Part shown: positions 35,457-43,410 of the stretch, in pieces
How the letters are laid out: every line of letters begins with the position of its first letter
Position numbering within the stretch: position 1 is the stretch's first letter
Source: Affinundibacterium nitidum
GTDB lineage: Bacteria; Pseudomonadota; Gammaproteobacteria; Burkholderiales; Burkholderiaceae_D
Length of the DNA: 64,000 nucleotides
Direction: 5' to 3'
Assembly (NCBI RefSeq): GCF_014284155.1
Contig: NZ_JACOFZ010000006.1
Location: 1 to 64,000, forward strand
Translations under genes and position numbers: made by a program
The notes under the pieces: generated by a model
What the model was told of the DNA's origin: nothing
The model's database searches: none
Seen by the model: the letters and a program-made list of their open reading frames with translations, nothing else

Positions 35457-35654
35457 TGTTGGCAAGTTTGGGCCGGTTGGAGTATCGCTCAGTGGGTGAA
35501 ATATTCGTCGTTAAGTGATCTTAATTGCAACTGGTATCATCACTTCGGGGTATGAATCGCTGAAATCTATGATAGCTGAAAAGCTACCTAGTGTTCTTAT
35601 TGCGGTCTCTTAAGGTAATCAATGGTCTTTATTGTAAAAACAATTGCCCTACTG

Positions 35655-35731
35655 AAAGCGCTTTGGATTTTTGCTCAATAAAAAATCTAAAGCGCTTTGA
35701 GTTTTTTTTGAAAAAAAATGTAAAGCGCTTT
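35655..35731. promoter_or_regulatory. Array of three AAAGCGCTTT palindromes (putative maltodextrin-regulator operators)
   Basis: AAAGCGCTTT occurs at 35655-35664, 35689-35698 and 35722-35731, spaced 34 and 33 bp, each followed by G. A CG-centred even palindrome is typical of LacI-family operators. The same core occurs twice at 56621-56664 before the beta-phosphoglucomutase and maltose phosphorylase genes. The likely binder is the LacI-family protein encoded at 47848. An open frame across this region (35591-35800) only reflects the repeated DNA and is not a gene. Confidence 0.78.
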
Positions 35732-35770
35732 GAATATTGTCGTGAAAACTTGATAATAAAATTCTCGTTA

Positions 35771-35785
35771 TGTAGTTTGACTACA
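35771..35785. promoter_or_regulatory. Inverted repeat TGTAGT-N3-ACTACA
   Basis: A 6-3-6 inverted repeat, 39 bases after the third AAAGCGCTTT site. A related ATGTAG...CTACAT pair lies at 56676-56697 next to the other operator pair. The TTGACT inside it could also be a -35 element. Confidence 0.4.
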
Positions 35786-35883
35786 TTTAAAAAAATGTGA
35801 AATCTGTGGTTTTCCAGCCACGCTCTACCAAATTGCTCTAGAGGAGAGGCGGTTTTTGTCGCAGTTATTCGAATTATTTATGG

Positions 35884-35911
35884 TTGACATACGATTTAGT
35901 TTTGGTACAAA
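35884..35911 (+). promoter_or_regulatory. Promoter candidate of the maltodextrin TonB receptor
   Basis: TTGACA at 35884-35889 and TACAAA at 35906-35911 with a 16-bp spacer. The start would be near 35918, giving a leader of about 125 bases. The AAAGCGCTTT array lies 150-230 bp upstream of this promoter, which would suit activation or looping rather than simple occlusion, unless the real promoter is nearer 35780. Confidence 0.5.
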
Positions 35912-36043
35912 CTAGCTTCAAGAATTTAATTGGAAAAGAAAAGTGCCAAGTCGAATTCGGTTGCAATAAGAAGTCGCAGTAGTTTTAGAAATCCTCCCCC
36001 CCAATTGGAATTTGAGCCTCACAAAAATTATTTGGAGATTTGT

Positions 36044-38872
36044 ATGGAACAGAAAAGCCGTCAGCAACAACAGGTATCAAGCCTGAATCGTGCTGTATTA
36101 AAAATGACCCCAATCGCAGCCGGTTGTGCTGTGATGTTTGCATTGAGCTCTGGCAATGTGTACGCGCAACAAGCTGAAGCACCGAAAGCTGCTGCGCAAG
36201 AGCAAGCGCCTGATACTGTTGTTGTGACAGGTATTCGTCGTGGTATCGAAGCTGCGATTTCATTAAAGAAAAACTCCACATCCATCGTGGAAGCGATCTC
36301 TGCTGAAGATATCGGTAAGTTGCCAGATTCCAGCGTTGCTGAATCTATCTCCCGTTTGCCAGGTGTTACTTCACAACGTAGCCGTTCTTCTGGTAAATCA
36401 GCTGACATCAGTATTCGTGGTTTGGCACCATCGTTCAACGGTTCTTTATTGAATGGCCGTGAGCAAGCTTCCACAGGTAATGCACGCGCACCAGAATTCG
36501 ATCTGTTCCCAGCGGAATTGATGGGTTCTGTATTGATCTACAAAACACCAGACGCTTCTTTGGTTGGTCAAGGCTTGGCAGCGACTATCGACTTGAATAC
36601 TTTGAAGCCATTGGATTTCGGTAAGCAAGTGATCTCTGCAGCGTATCGCAAGCAACGTACTGGCGTGAAAACTTCCTCCGAAGGTTCAGGCGATCGTTAC
36701 TCTTTCTCTTATGTAGATCAATTTGCTGACCGTACAATCGGTTTGGCATTGGGCTTTACTAAGTTCAAAGAAGATGGTGGCGCGCAACAACGTTTCAATA
36801 CTTGGGGCGGTTGGAGCCCAGAAGTAGACTATCAAGGTAAGAAAGTTAAAACGATCGGTGGTTTCGGTGCTGATACTGAAACAAGTAAGAGCGATCGTGA
36901 TGGTGCTTCCGTTACTTTGCAATTTAAACCAAACAAAGACTTCAAATCGACAGTCGATATGTTCTACTCTGCAGGTAGCAACAGCTTGAAGAAAACTGGT
37001 TTGGAAGGCGCGATCGCTGGTTCTGCTGGTGGTTACGATCCAGACGGCGTATTGTCAAATGCAACAATCGATTCCAATGGTGTCGCTACAGCTGGTACAT
37101 TCAGCAACTACAAAGGTGTAGTGCGTAACCATAAAGAATCCGCAAAAGACAAATTCACATCGATCGGTTGGAATACTGAACTGAAACTCGATGACTGGAA
37201 ATTGAAAACAGATTTGTCTTACTCTAAAGCGAAAAAAGACGCATCTCGCTACGAAACAACAGCAGGTCAACCAGGCAATGCAGCGAGCTTGGGCTCTATT
37301 AGCTACACGGGCTTCAATGGCGGTAACTTCAATGACGTTAAGTACACGACATCTTTGAACTACGGTGATCGTAACGTTGCTCTTTTGACTGACGTGAACG
37401 GCTGGGGTGGTGGTGTTAATTCTCCACAAGCTGGTTATGTAGCATTGCCAACAGTAAACGATAAAGTGAATAGCTTCCGTATCGCTGCAAGCCACGAAGT
37501 AAGCTGGGGCCCAATCGTTAATACTCACTTCGGTTTGAACTACAACGATCGTGAAAAAATCCGTGCTGGTCAAGAAGGTCGCTTGGTTGTCAAAGGTGCT
37601 AATGGCTACGCAAGTGCTACAGTGCCAGGTTCTGCTGTAGGTACAGCGGGTACAACAGGCTTGCCTATCGTTTCCTTCGATCCAGAAGGCTCTTTGGGTC
37701 CAATTTATAGCTTGGCACAATGGGTAGACGCATCTGTGTTGGCAAAAGATTGGTCTGTTCGTGAGAAAGTCACTACAGCCTATGCAATGGGCGACCTCGA
37801 TGGCGATTTGGGCGGTGTTCCTTATCGTGGTAACGTTGGTGTGCAGTTCGTCAATACAGATCAATTCTCGACAGGTGCTCAAGTTGATTTGGCTTTCTGT
37901 ACCGGTATTACAGCGGCCACTTGCCCATCTAAAGTGGTAGGTGCGGGTACGACATATTCGAACATCTTGCCAAGTACAAACGTATCTTTCGAATTGGGTA
38001 ACGAACAGTTCATCCGTTTAGGTTTGGCGAAAGTATTGTCTCGTGCCAATATGGACGACATGCGTGCAAGCCAACAATTTGGTGTTACAACACAAGGTAA
38101 CAACCCAATCTTGACGGGTAGCGGCGGTAACCCAAATCTGAAGCCATTCTTGGCTAAAGCATTGGACGTGTCCTATGAAAAATACTTCGGTAACAAAGGC
38201 TACTTCAGCTTTGCTGGTTTCTACAAATCGCTCGATACTTACATTTATCGCGCACCGACAACGTTTGACTACAAACCATTCGTAAGTGCAAACACACCAT
38301 TGCCATTGACTGGTGCATACAAAGGTTCAACAGTCGGTTTGTTGACTGCACCACGTAACGGTGAAGGCGGTAAGATCTCTGGCTTCGAAATGTCTTTGAA
38401 CATTCCGTTGAACATGGTTTCAAGCTACCTCGATGGTTTCGGTGTCATGGTTAACCACTCTGATACAAATAGCCAAATCACTTTACCAGGCTTCGGTTTT
38501 AGCAATATCACAGTATCTTCTGCGAATATTCCATTGCCAGGTTTGTCTAAGAAAGTATCCAACTTGCGTTTGTACTATGAAAAAGATGGCTTCCAATTTG
38601 CATGGGCTGCTCGTAAGCGCTCTGACTTCTTGGGTCAAGTCAGCGACTATCAAGACAATATGCAGTTGACGATGGTTAAAGGCGAAACACTGGTGGACTT
38701 GCAAGCATCTTATGAGTTCAAAACAGGTTACTTGAAAGGTTTGTCTTTGTTGATTCAAGCGAATAACTGGAATAACACACCATTCCAAGAATACAACACA
38801 GATCCTAACGTCATTACAAATAAAGTTACCTACGGTAGAACTTATTTGTTCGGCGCAAACTACAAGTTCTAA
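36044..38872 (+). CDS. TonB-dependent receptor, probable maltodextrin receptor (MalA-like)
   Basis: 942 residues from the ATG at 36044, chosen over upstream in-frame codons because TTGGAG lies 7 bases before it and a signal sequence follows (NRAVLKMTPIAAGCAVMFAL, cleaved near VYAQQ). The TonB box is DTVVVTGIRRGIEAAI. The plug has EDIGKLPDSSVAESISRLPGVTSQR and ISIRGLAPSFNGSLLNGREQ, the pattern of the Xanthomonas/Caulobacter oligosaccharide receptor subfamily. The barrel ends in YLFGANYKF. Three AAAGCGCTTT operators precede it. A halogenase, MFS transporter and alpha-glucan hydrolases follow, suggesting maltodextrin as substrate. Confidence 0.88.
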   Translation: MEQKSRQQQQVSSLNRAVLKMTPIAAGCAVMFALSSGNVYAQQAEAPKAAAQEQAPDTVVVTGIRRGIEAAISLKKNSTSIVEAISAEDIGKLPDSSVAESISRLPGVTSQRSRSSGKSADISIRGLAPSFNGSLLNGREQASTGNARAPEFDLFPAELMGSVLIYKTPDASLVGQGLAATIDLNTLKPLDFGKQVISAAYRKQRTGVKTSSEGSGDRYSFSYVDQFADRTIGLALGFTKFKEDGGAQQRFNTWGGWSPEVDYQGKKVKTIGGFGADTETSKSDRDGASVTLQFKPNKDFKSTVDMFYSAGSNSLKKTGLEGAIAGSAGGYDPDGVLSNATIDSNGVATAGTFSNYKGVVRNHKESAKDKFTSIGWNTELKLDDWKLKTDLSYSKAKKDASRYETTAGQPGNAASLGSISYTGFNGGNFNDVKYTTSLNYGDRNVALLTDVNGWGGGVNSPQAGYVALPTVNDKVNSFRIAASHEVSWGPIVNTHFGLNYNDREKIRAGQEGRLVVKGANGYASATVPGSAVGTAGTTGLPIVSFDPEGSLGPIYSLAQWVDASVLAKDWSVREKVTTAYAMGDLDGDLGGVPYRGNVGVQFVNTDQFSTGAQVDLAFCTGITAATCPSKVVGAGTTYSNILPSTNVSFELGNEQFIRLGLAKVLSRANMDDMRASQQFGVTTQGNNPILTGSGGNPNLKPFLAKALDVSYEKYFGNKGYFSFAGFYKSLDTYIYRAPTTFDYKPFVSANTPLPLTGAYKGSTVGLLTAPRNGEGGKISGFEMSLNIPLNMVSSYLDGFGVMVNHSDTNSQITLPGFGFSNITVSSANIPLPGLSKKVSNLRLYYEKDGFQFAWAARKRSDFLGQVSDYQDNMQLTMVKGETLVDLQASYEFKTGYLKGLSLLIQANNWNNTPFQEYNTDPNVITNKVTYGRTYLFGANYKF

Positions 38873-38885
38873 TCTGAACCCGTAT

Positions 38886-38920
38886 AAAACCCCTGCGCGG
38901 CATGGCAGGGGTTTTTTTTT
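38886..38920 (+). terminator. Intrinsic terminator after the maltodextrin receptor
   Basis: An 11-bp stem (AAAACCCCTGC at 38886-38896, complement at 38905-38915) with an 8-base loop and a T9 tract. It separates the highly expressed receptor from the halogenase gene. Confidence 0.9.
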
Positions 38921-39106
38921 ACCCGTCGCAGACATGGCGATGGCAAAGAAAGAGAATTTACGTAAAACCTGGTCGACTTTGGCTTGAAACGAGAACGTGC
39001 ATGAAGTTCTGCGTGCCTTTCTGTGCAGTAGGCTTCTATCGCGGGCTAATCCACGGTAGAGTATGTGCAGGTTTTCCGTCAATTCTTTTTGATAAGAGAT
39101 TTTGTA

Positions 39107-40633
39107 ATGAATAACGAAGCAAATCGCAACGAAGCCATTAAAAACGTCGTGATCGTCGGCGGTGGTACATCAGGTTGGATGACAGCGGCAGCTCTGGCCG
39201 TTGTTCTAAAAGGCAAATACCATATTCGCGTCGTCGAATCAGATGAAATCGGCATTGTCGGTGTAGGAGAAGCGACGATTCCGATGATACAGCGCTATAA
39301 CCAAATTCTCGGTATCGATGAAAACGAGTTTCTGCGTGAGACTCAAGGTACCTTCAAACTCGGTATCGAATTTGTGAATTGGGGTCGTCTCGGCGATCGT
39401 TATATGCACGGCTTCGGCACCATCGGTCAAGAGATGTGGACGGTGCGTTTTGATCAGTACTGGCAAAAATATAATCTGCAAGGCAAAGTGGCGAAGCTGG
39501 AGGAATATTCAATCACGCGTATGGCTTCGAAGAAAAATAAGTTCATGCCTGCCGATTTGAGCGTGCCGAATTCGCCTTTGAACCAAATCGTGCATGCCTA
39601 TCATTTTGATGCGAGTTTGTACGCCAAGTACTTACGTAAATTCTCTGAGGCGCGTGGAGTGGTGCGCACTGAAGGCAAAATTACCCAAGTCAAACAGCGC
39701 GAGAGCGATGGATTTATCGAATCTGTTGTCATGGAAAATGGTGAGCAAGTTCAAGGCGATTTATTTATCGACTGTTCCGGCTTCCGTGGGCTGTTGATCG
39801 AGCAAACGCTCAAAACAGGCTATGAAGACTGGACCCATTATTTGCCGTGCGATCGTGCTTTGGCAGTGCCGTGTGAATCCGCGCCAGTGCTTACACCCTA
39901 TACCCGCTCAACTGCACATAAAGCAGGTTGGCAATGGCGCATTCCGCTGCAACATCGTATTGGTAATGGTCATGTGTTTTGTAGTCAGTTCACGAGCGAA
40001 GATGAAGCGGCGGCAACGCTGTTGGAAAACCTCGATGGCAAGCCATTGGCTGACCCACGTCTAATCAAATTTACGACGGGAATGCGTAAGCAAGCATGGA
40101 ATAAAAATGTCATCGCAATTGGTTTGGCGGGTGGTTTCTTAGAGCCGCTTGAGTCGACCAGTATTCATTTGATTCAAACAGCGATTGCGCGCTTGATCAA
40201 CTTTTTCCCGAGCCGTCATTTTAATGAAGTGGATATCAAGGAATACAACCGCCAAAGCCGCTTCGAATTCGAGCGCATTCGCGATTTCGTGATCTTGCAT
40301 TACAAATTAAACCAGCGTGAAGACTCCGCCTTCTGGAACAACTGCGCCGAGATGGCAGTGCCGGATAGCCTCACTCACAAGATGGAAATGTACCGTGCCA
40401 GCGGACGTTTGCTGCGCGTTGACGACGAGTTGTTCGCCGAGATTGGTTGGTTGCAGGTACTCGAAGGGCAAAATATGCCGGTCGAAGGCTATCACCCACT
40501 AGTCGACTTGCAAACCGAAGAGGGTACTCTGGAATATTTAGAAAGCGTGCGTCAAGTCATCGCCAAGTGCGTTGATGTGATGCCTGACCATGCTGCCTAT
40601 ATTGCTAAACATTGTGCATCACCACGCATGTAA
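39107..40633 (+). CDS. Flavin-dependent (tryptophan-type) halogenase
   Basis: 508 residues. The FAD motif GGGTSGWM spans about 18-25. GVGEATIPMIQ is followed by TFKLGIEFVNW with Lys84 at the position of the catalytic lysine (Lys79 of PrnA). The halogenase signature WQWRIP is at 275-280 and FLEPLESTSIHL at about 344-355. All hallmarks of an active enzyme forming a lysine-bound haloamine from HOCl/HOBr are present. The substrate is unknown. Genes of this family are often found beside TonB receptors in sugar loci of Xanthomonas and Caulobacter relatives. A flavin reductase partner is not encoded nearby. The ATG at 39107 is preferred to an upstream codon. Confidence 0.92.
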   Translation: MNNEANRNEAIKNVVIVGGGTSGWMTAAALAVVLKGKYHIRVVESDEIGIVGVGEATIPMIQRYNQILGIDENEFLRETQGTFKLGIEFVNWGRLGDRYMHGFGTIGQEMWTVRFDQYWQKYNLQGKVAKLEEYSITRMASKKNKFMPADLSVPNSPLNQIVHAYHFDASLYAKYLRKFSEARGVVRTEGKITQVKQRESDGFIESVVMENGEQVQGDLFIDCSGFRGLLIEQTLKTGYEDWTHYLPCDRALAVPCESAPVLTPYTRSTAHKAGWQWRIPLQHRIGNGHVFCSQFTSEDEAAATLLENLDGKPLADPRLIKFTTGMRKQAWNKNVIAIGLAGGFLEPLESTSIHLIQTAIARLINFFPSRHFNEVDIKEYNRQSRFEFERIRDFVILHYKLNQREDSAFWNNCAEMAVPDSLTHKMEMYRASGRLLRVDDELFAEIGWLQVLEGQNMPVEGYHPLVDLQTEEGTLEYLESVRQVIAKCVDVMPDHAAYIAKHCASPRM

Positions 40634-40646
40634 AATCTGATTACGA

Positions 40647-40716
40647 TAGGACTCACGCAAAACAGATGTTGGCCTTGTTATGTTCGCCTTGTCAGCACAA
40701 TTTTGTGTAAGTCCTA
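40647..40716. repeat. 70-bp MITE-like element with 16-bp terminal inverted repeats
   Basis: The left end TAGGACTCACGCAAAA and right end TTTTGTGTAAGTCCTA are inverted copies with two mismatches, spanning exactly the gap between the halogenase and antiporter genes. The first 42 bp match a solo copy at 8286-8327. It encodes no protein. It may also act as a large hairpin at the 3' end of the halogenase mRNA. Confidence 0.65.
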
Positions 40717-40741
40717 GCTCACAACTTAGGGGAGGTGAACG

Positions 40742-41941
40742 ATGAGTAATACAGAGATTTTTTTGCTGGCGATGTTGGTGATTTTTACTTTGCCTTATTT
40801 GATTTGGCGAGTAGGTCGCACCGACTATTACGCGCCTTTGGTGGTGGTACAAATTATTACCGGCATTTTATTGGGGCCTGGCGTGTTGGGGAATGCGTTT
40901 CCCGAGGTGTATAAGTTTGTATTTGCACCGACGATTGTGCATTCGCTCAACGGTATCGCATGGTGGGCGGTGATGTTGTTCGTGATGATTGCAGGCATCG
41001 AACTCGATTTACGTAAAGCCTGGGAGCATAAGCGCGAAAGTAGTATCACGGCAGGCTTAGCCTTATGCGTGCCGCTCATGTTTGGTTCTGTGGTTGCGAT
41101 GGCGATGCTGCCGACGGACGGGTGGATGGGGAGCAAGGCATTACCTTGGCAATTTGTTCTCGGCATTGGCATGGCGTGCGCGGTGACTGCATTACCGATT
41201 CTGATTTTGTTGATGGAGAAAATGCAGATCCTGCGCGAACCAATGGGACAACGTATTTTGCGTTACGCCAGTGTTGACGATATTGCGATTTGGGGTGTCT
41301 TAGCATTAATCATGCTCGATTGGACACGTGTTGGAAGACAGGCGATTTTCTTAGTCTCGTTTGCGATTGTGGCCTACTTGTTCCGCCGTTTAATGCAAAG
41401 CTTGGCTGAAAGAGATCGCTGGTTTGTGTCTTTGATTTGGTTAGCGATTTGCGCCTTGGCGGCTGATTGGGCGGGGTTGCATTTCATGGTCGGTGCCTTT
41501 TTAGCCGGCGCGGTGATGGATGCCGAATGGTTTGATCAGGAAAAAATGGATGCCTTACGCCACCACGTGTTGCTGGTGATGATGCCCGTGTTTTTCTTGA
41601 GTACGGGTTTGAAAACAAATTGGACCTTGGGTGGCGTCACCGTGTTCATCGCAGCTGCTGCGCTGTTAGTGGCGGCGATTAGCGGCAAATGGGTTGGCGT
41701 CCAACTTGCAGGTCGTATATTGAAGTGGCAAAAAGGTGAAGCCAGCATCATCGCTTGGTTATTGCAGACCAAGGCCTTGATCATGATTATCTTTGCCAAT
41801 ATTTTGTTAGACAAAGGCGTGATCACCGATGCCACATTTACGGCACTGCTATTGATGGCCATCGGCAGCACGATGTTGACCGTGCCAGTAGTTCAACCGA
41901 AGTTGAATAAGCTGCGTGAGTTAATACAGCGCAGTACGTAA
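40742..41941 (+). CDS. Kef-type cation:proton antiporter (CPA2 family)
   Basis: 399 residues, about 11-12 hydrophobic segments, no signal peptide and no TrkA-N domain, so only the membrane part of a Kef/NhaS-like exchanger. Features are GILLGPGVLGNAFP in helix 2 and ADWAGLHFMVGAFLAGAVMD, the discontinuous-helix segment. It probably exchanges Na+ or K+ for protons. GGGGAGGTGA is a very strong ribosome site. It lies between halogenase and MFS genes; its link to sugar uptake is unclear, perhaps ion or pH homeostasis for proton-coupled import. Confidence 0.85.
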   Translation: MSNTEIFLLAMLVIFTLPYLIWRVGRTDYYAPLVVVQIITGILLGPGVLGNAFPEVYKFVFAPTIVHSLNGIAWWAVMLFVMIAGIELDLRKAWEHKRESSITAGLALCVPLMFGSVVAMAMLPTDGWMGSKALPWQFVLGIGMACAVTALPILILLMEKMQILREPMGQRILRYASVDDIAIWGVLALIMLDWTRVGRQAIFLVSFAIVAYLFRRLMQSLAERDRWFVSLIWLAICALAADWAGLHFMVGAFLAGAVMDAEWFDQEKMDALRHHVLLVMMPVFFLSTGLKTNWTLGGVTVFIAAAALLVAAISGKWVGVQLAGRILKWQKGEASIIAWLLQTKALIMIIFANILLDKGVITDATFTALLLMAIGSTMLTVPVVQPKLNKLRELIQRST

Positions 41942-41995
41942 GAATAGTAACTAAGAATAGTAATTAGGATCGTAGGGATTTTTGAGAGGAAGACC

Positions 41996-43342
41996 ATGCA
42001 AAACAGTAGCGTATCAGGTAGTAAACCGAGTCTGTCGTTTTGGCAGATATGGAATATGAGTTTGGGTTTTTTCGGTATCCAATTCGGCTTTGCCTTACAG
42101 AATACCAATACCAGCCGTATTTTCGCCACGCTCGGTGCCGACATCGATAAGCTATCGATTTTGTGGTTAGCTGCACCGATCACTGGCTTGTTAGTGCAGC
42201 CTGTAATTGGCTATCTCAGCGACAATACTTGGCATCCGAAATGGGGCCGTCGCCGTCCATTCTTTTTCATCGGCTCTTTGTTGGCATCGATTGCGATGTT
42301 TTTAATGCCAAACTCTGGGGCATTGTGGATGGCGGTGTTTGTGTTGTGGTTGATGGATGCTTCCATCAATATTTCGATGGAGCCTTTCCGCGCGTTTGTG
42401 GGTGATAAGTTGAACACCAGCCAGCAAACCGGTGGTTTCGCGATGCAGACTTTCTTTATCGGCTGCGGCGGTGTAATCGCCTCCTTGTTGCCAACCATTT
42501 TTACCAACTATCTTGGTGTCAGTAATGATGCTGTGAACGGCACTATTCCAGATACCGTGAAGTACTCTTTCTATGTTGGCGGTGCAGTGTATTTCCTTTC
42601 TGTGTTGTGGACGGTATTGACGAGCACCGAAGACGCACCAGCTGATATGGCCAAGTTTGAAGCGGAACGCGCAGCCAATAAAGGTCTGGTCAATGCAGTG
42701 AAAGAGATTTTAGGCGGTTTCTTCAAAATGCCTAAGACCATGATCCAACTGGCGATTGTGCAGTTCTTTACTTGGGTTGCCTTGTTTGCGATGTGGGTGT
42801 ACACCACGCCTTCGATTGCTGATGGTGTGTTCCATGCAACTGACGCGCAATCAAGTGCATACCAAGAAGCGGGTAACTGGGTTGGTATTATGTTTGCGAT
42901 GTATGGCGGTGTCTCTGCGATTGCAGCCTTCCTCTTGCCATGGTTGGCCAAATTTACTAGCCGCAAATCTGTTCATTTGATTTGCCTCGTCATCGGTGGT
43001 GTTAGCTTGATGAGTATCTTCGCGATCACATCAAAAGAAATGTTGTTATTGCCTATGGTGGGTGTTGGTGTTGCTTGGGCGAGCGTATTGACTATGCCTT
43101 ACGCCATCCTCGCAGGTTCCCTGCCATCAAATAAGATGGGTTACTACATGGGCTTGTTCAACTTCTTCGTGGTGATTCCGCAAATCGTCGCGGGCGTTGT
43201 ATTGGGTGCGATTTTGAAGAATTTCTTTGCCAACCAGTCAGTCAAAGTCTTGATGCTCGGTGGCGCATGCATGGTGTTAGCGGGATTGCTGACATTGGTC
43301 GTGCAAGATGATGCAGACAAAGTAGACGCTACTTCAGTATAA
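41996..43342 (+). CDS. MFS sugar transporter, probable maltose/maltodextrin permease (SLC45/GPH-like)
   Basis: 448 residues, twelve predicted helices. PSLSFWQIWNMSLGFFGIQFGFALQNTNTSRI opens it, and GYLSDNTWHPKWGRRRPFFFIGS is the loop 2-3 motif. It is paralogous to the sucrose transporter at 30739, with the same FWQI-N-GFFGIQF start. The operon context (MalS-like amylase, GH31 glucosidase, LacI) points to maltose, like MalY of Caulobacter. TGAGAGGAAG precedes the ATG. Confidence 0.88.
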   Translation: MQNSSVSGSKPSLSFWQIWNMSLGFFGIQFGFALQNTNTSRIFATLGADIDKLSILWLAAPITGLLVQPVIGYLSDNTWHPKWGRRRPFFFIGSLLASIAMFLMPNSGALWMAVFVLWLMDASINISMEPFRAFVGDKLNTSQQTGGFAMQTFFIGCGGVIASLLPTIFTNYLGVSNDAVNGTIPDTVKYSFYVGGAVYFLSVLWTVLTSTEDAPADMAKFEAERAANKGLVNAVKEILGGFFKMPKTMIQLAIVQFFTWVALFAMWVYTTPSIADGVFHATDAQSSAYQEAGNWVGIMFAMYGGVSAIAAFLLPWLAKFTSRKSVHLICLVIGGVSLMSIFAITSKEMLLLPMVGVGVAWASVLTMPYAILAGSLPSNKMGYYMGLFNFFVVIPQIVAGVVLGAILKNFFANQSVKVLMLGGACMVLAGLLTLVVQDDADKVDATSV

Positions 43343-43356
43343 GAATTACCGCTTGA

Positions 43357-43392
43357 GCCTCGCACACCAAAAAATGCGGGGCGTTTTTTTTT
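43357..43392 (+). terminator. Terminator between the MFS and alpha-amylase genes
   Basis: GCCTCGCA at 43357-43364 pairs with TGCGGGGC at 43375-43382 (one G-U), loop of 10, followed by G then a T9 tract. It probably reduces expression of the following hydrolase genes. Confidence 0.75.
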
Positions 43393-43410
43393 GAAGCATG
43401 AAGGTTCACC

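Noticed and set aside
35591-35800. Open frame spanning the AAAGCGCTTT array
   Set aside because: The repeated KRFE-like peptide comes from the operator repeats; composition is Phe/Lys-rich and no ribosome site is present.
35930-36043. Longer N terminus for the maltodextrin TonB receptor
   Set aside because: The upstream codons lack a ribosome site and would bury the signal peptide; the ATG at 36044 has TTGGAG and an immediate signal sequence.
37055-37882. 275-codon minus-strand frame opposite the maltodextrin receptor
   Set aside because: Antisense shadow of a strongly supported receptor gene; Cys/Ile/Thr-rich product with no family resemblance.
38483-39082. 199-codon minus-strand frame covering the receptor 3' end and halogenase leader
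   Set aside because: It runs through a clear intrinsic terminator and the receptor gene, without a ribosome site or motif.
40742-41941. Antiporter as a potassium-efflux KefB/C with regulatory domain
   Set aside because: The protein ends after the membrane part; no Rossmann TrkA-N domain follows, so only the general Kef/CPA2 assignment is kept.
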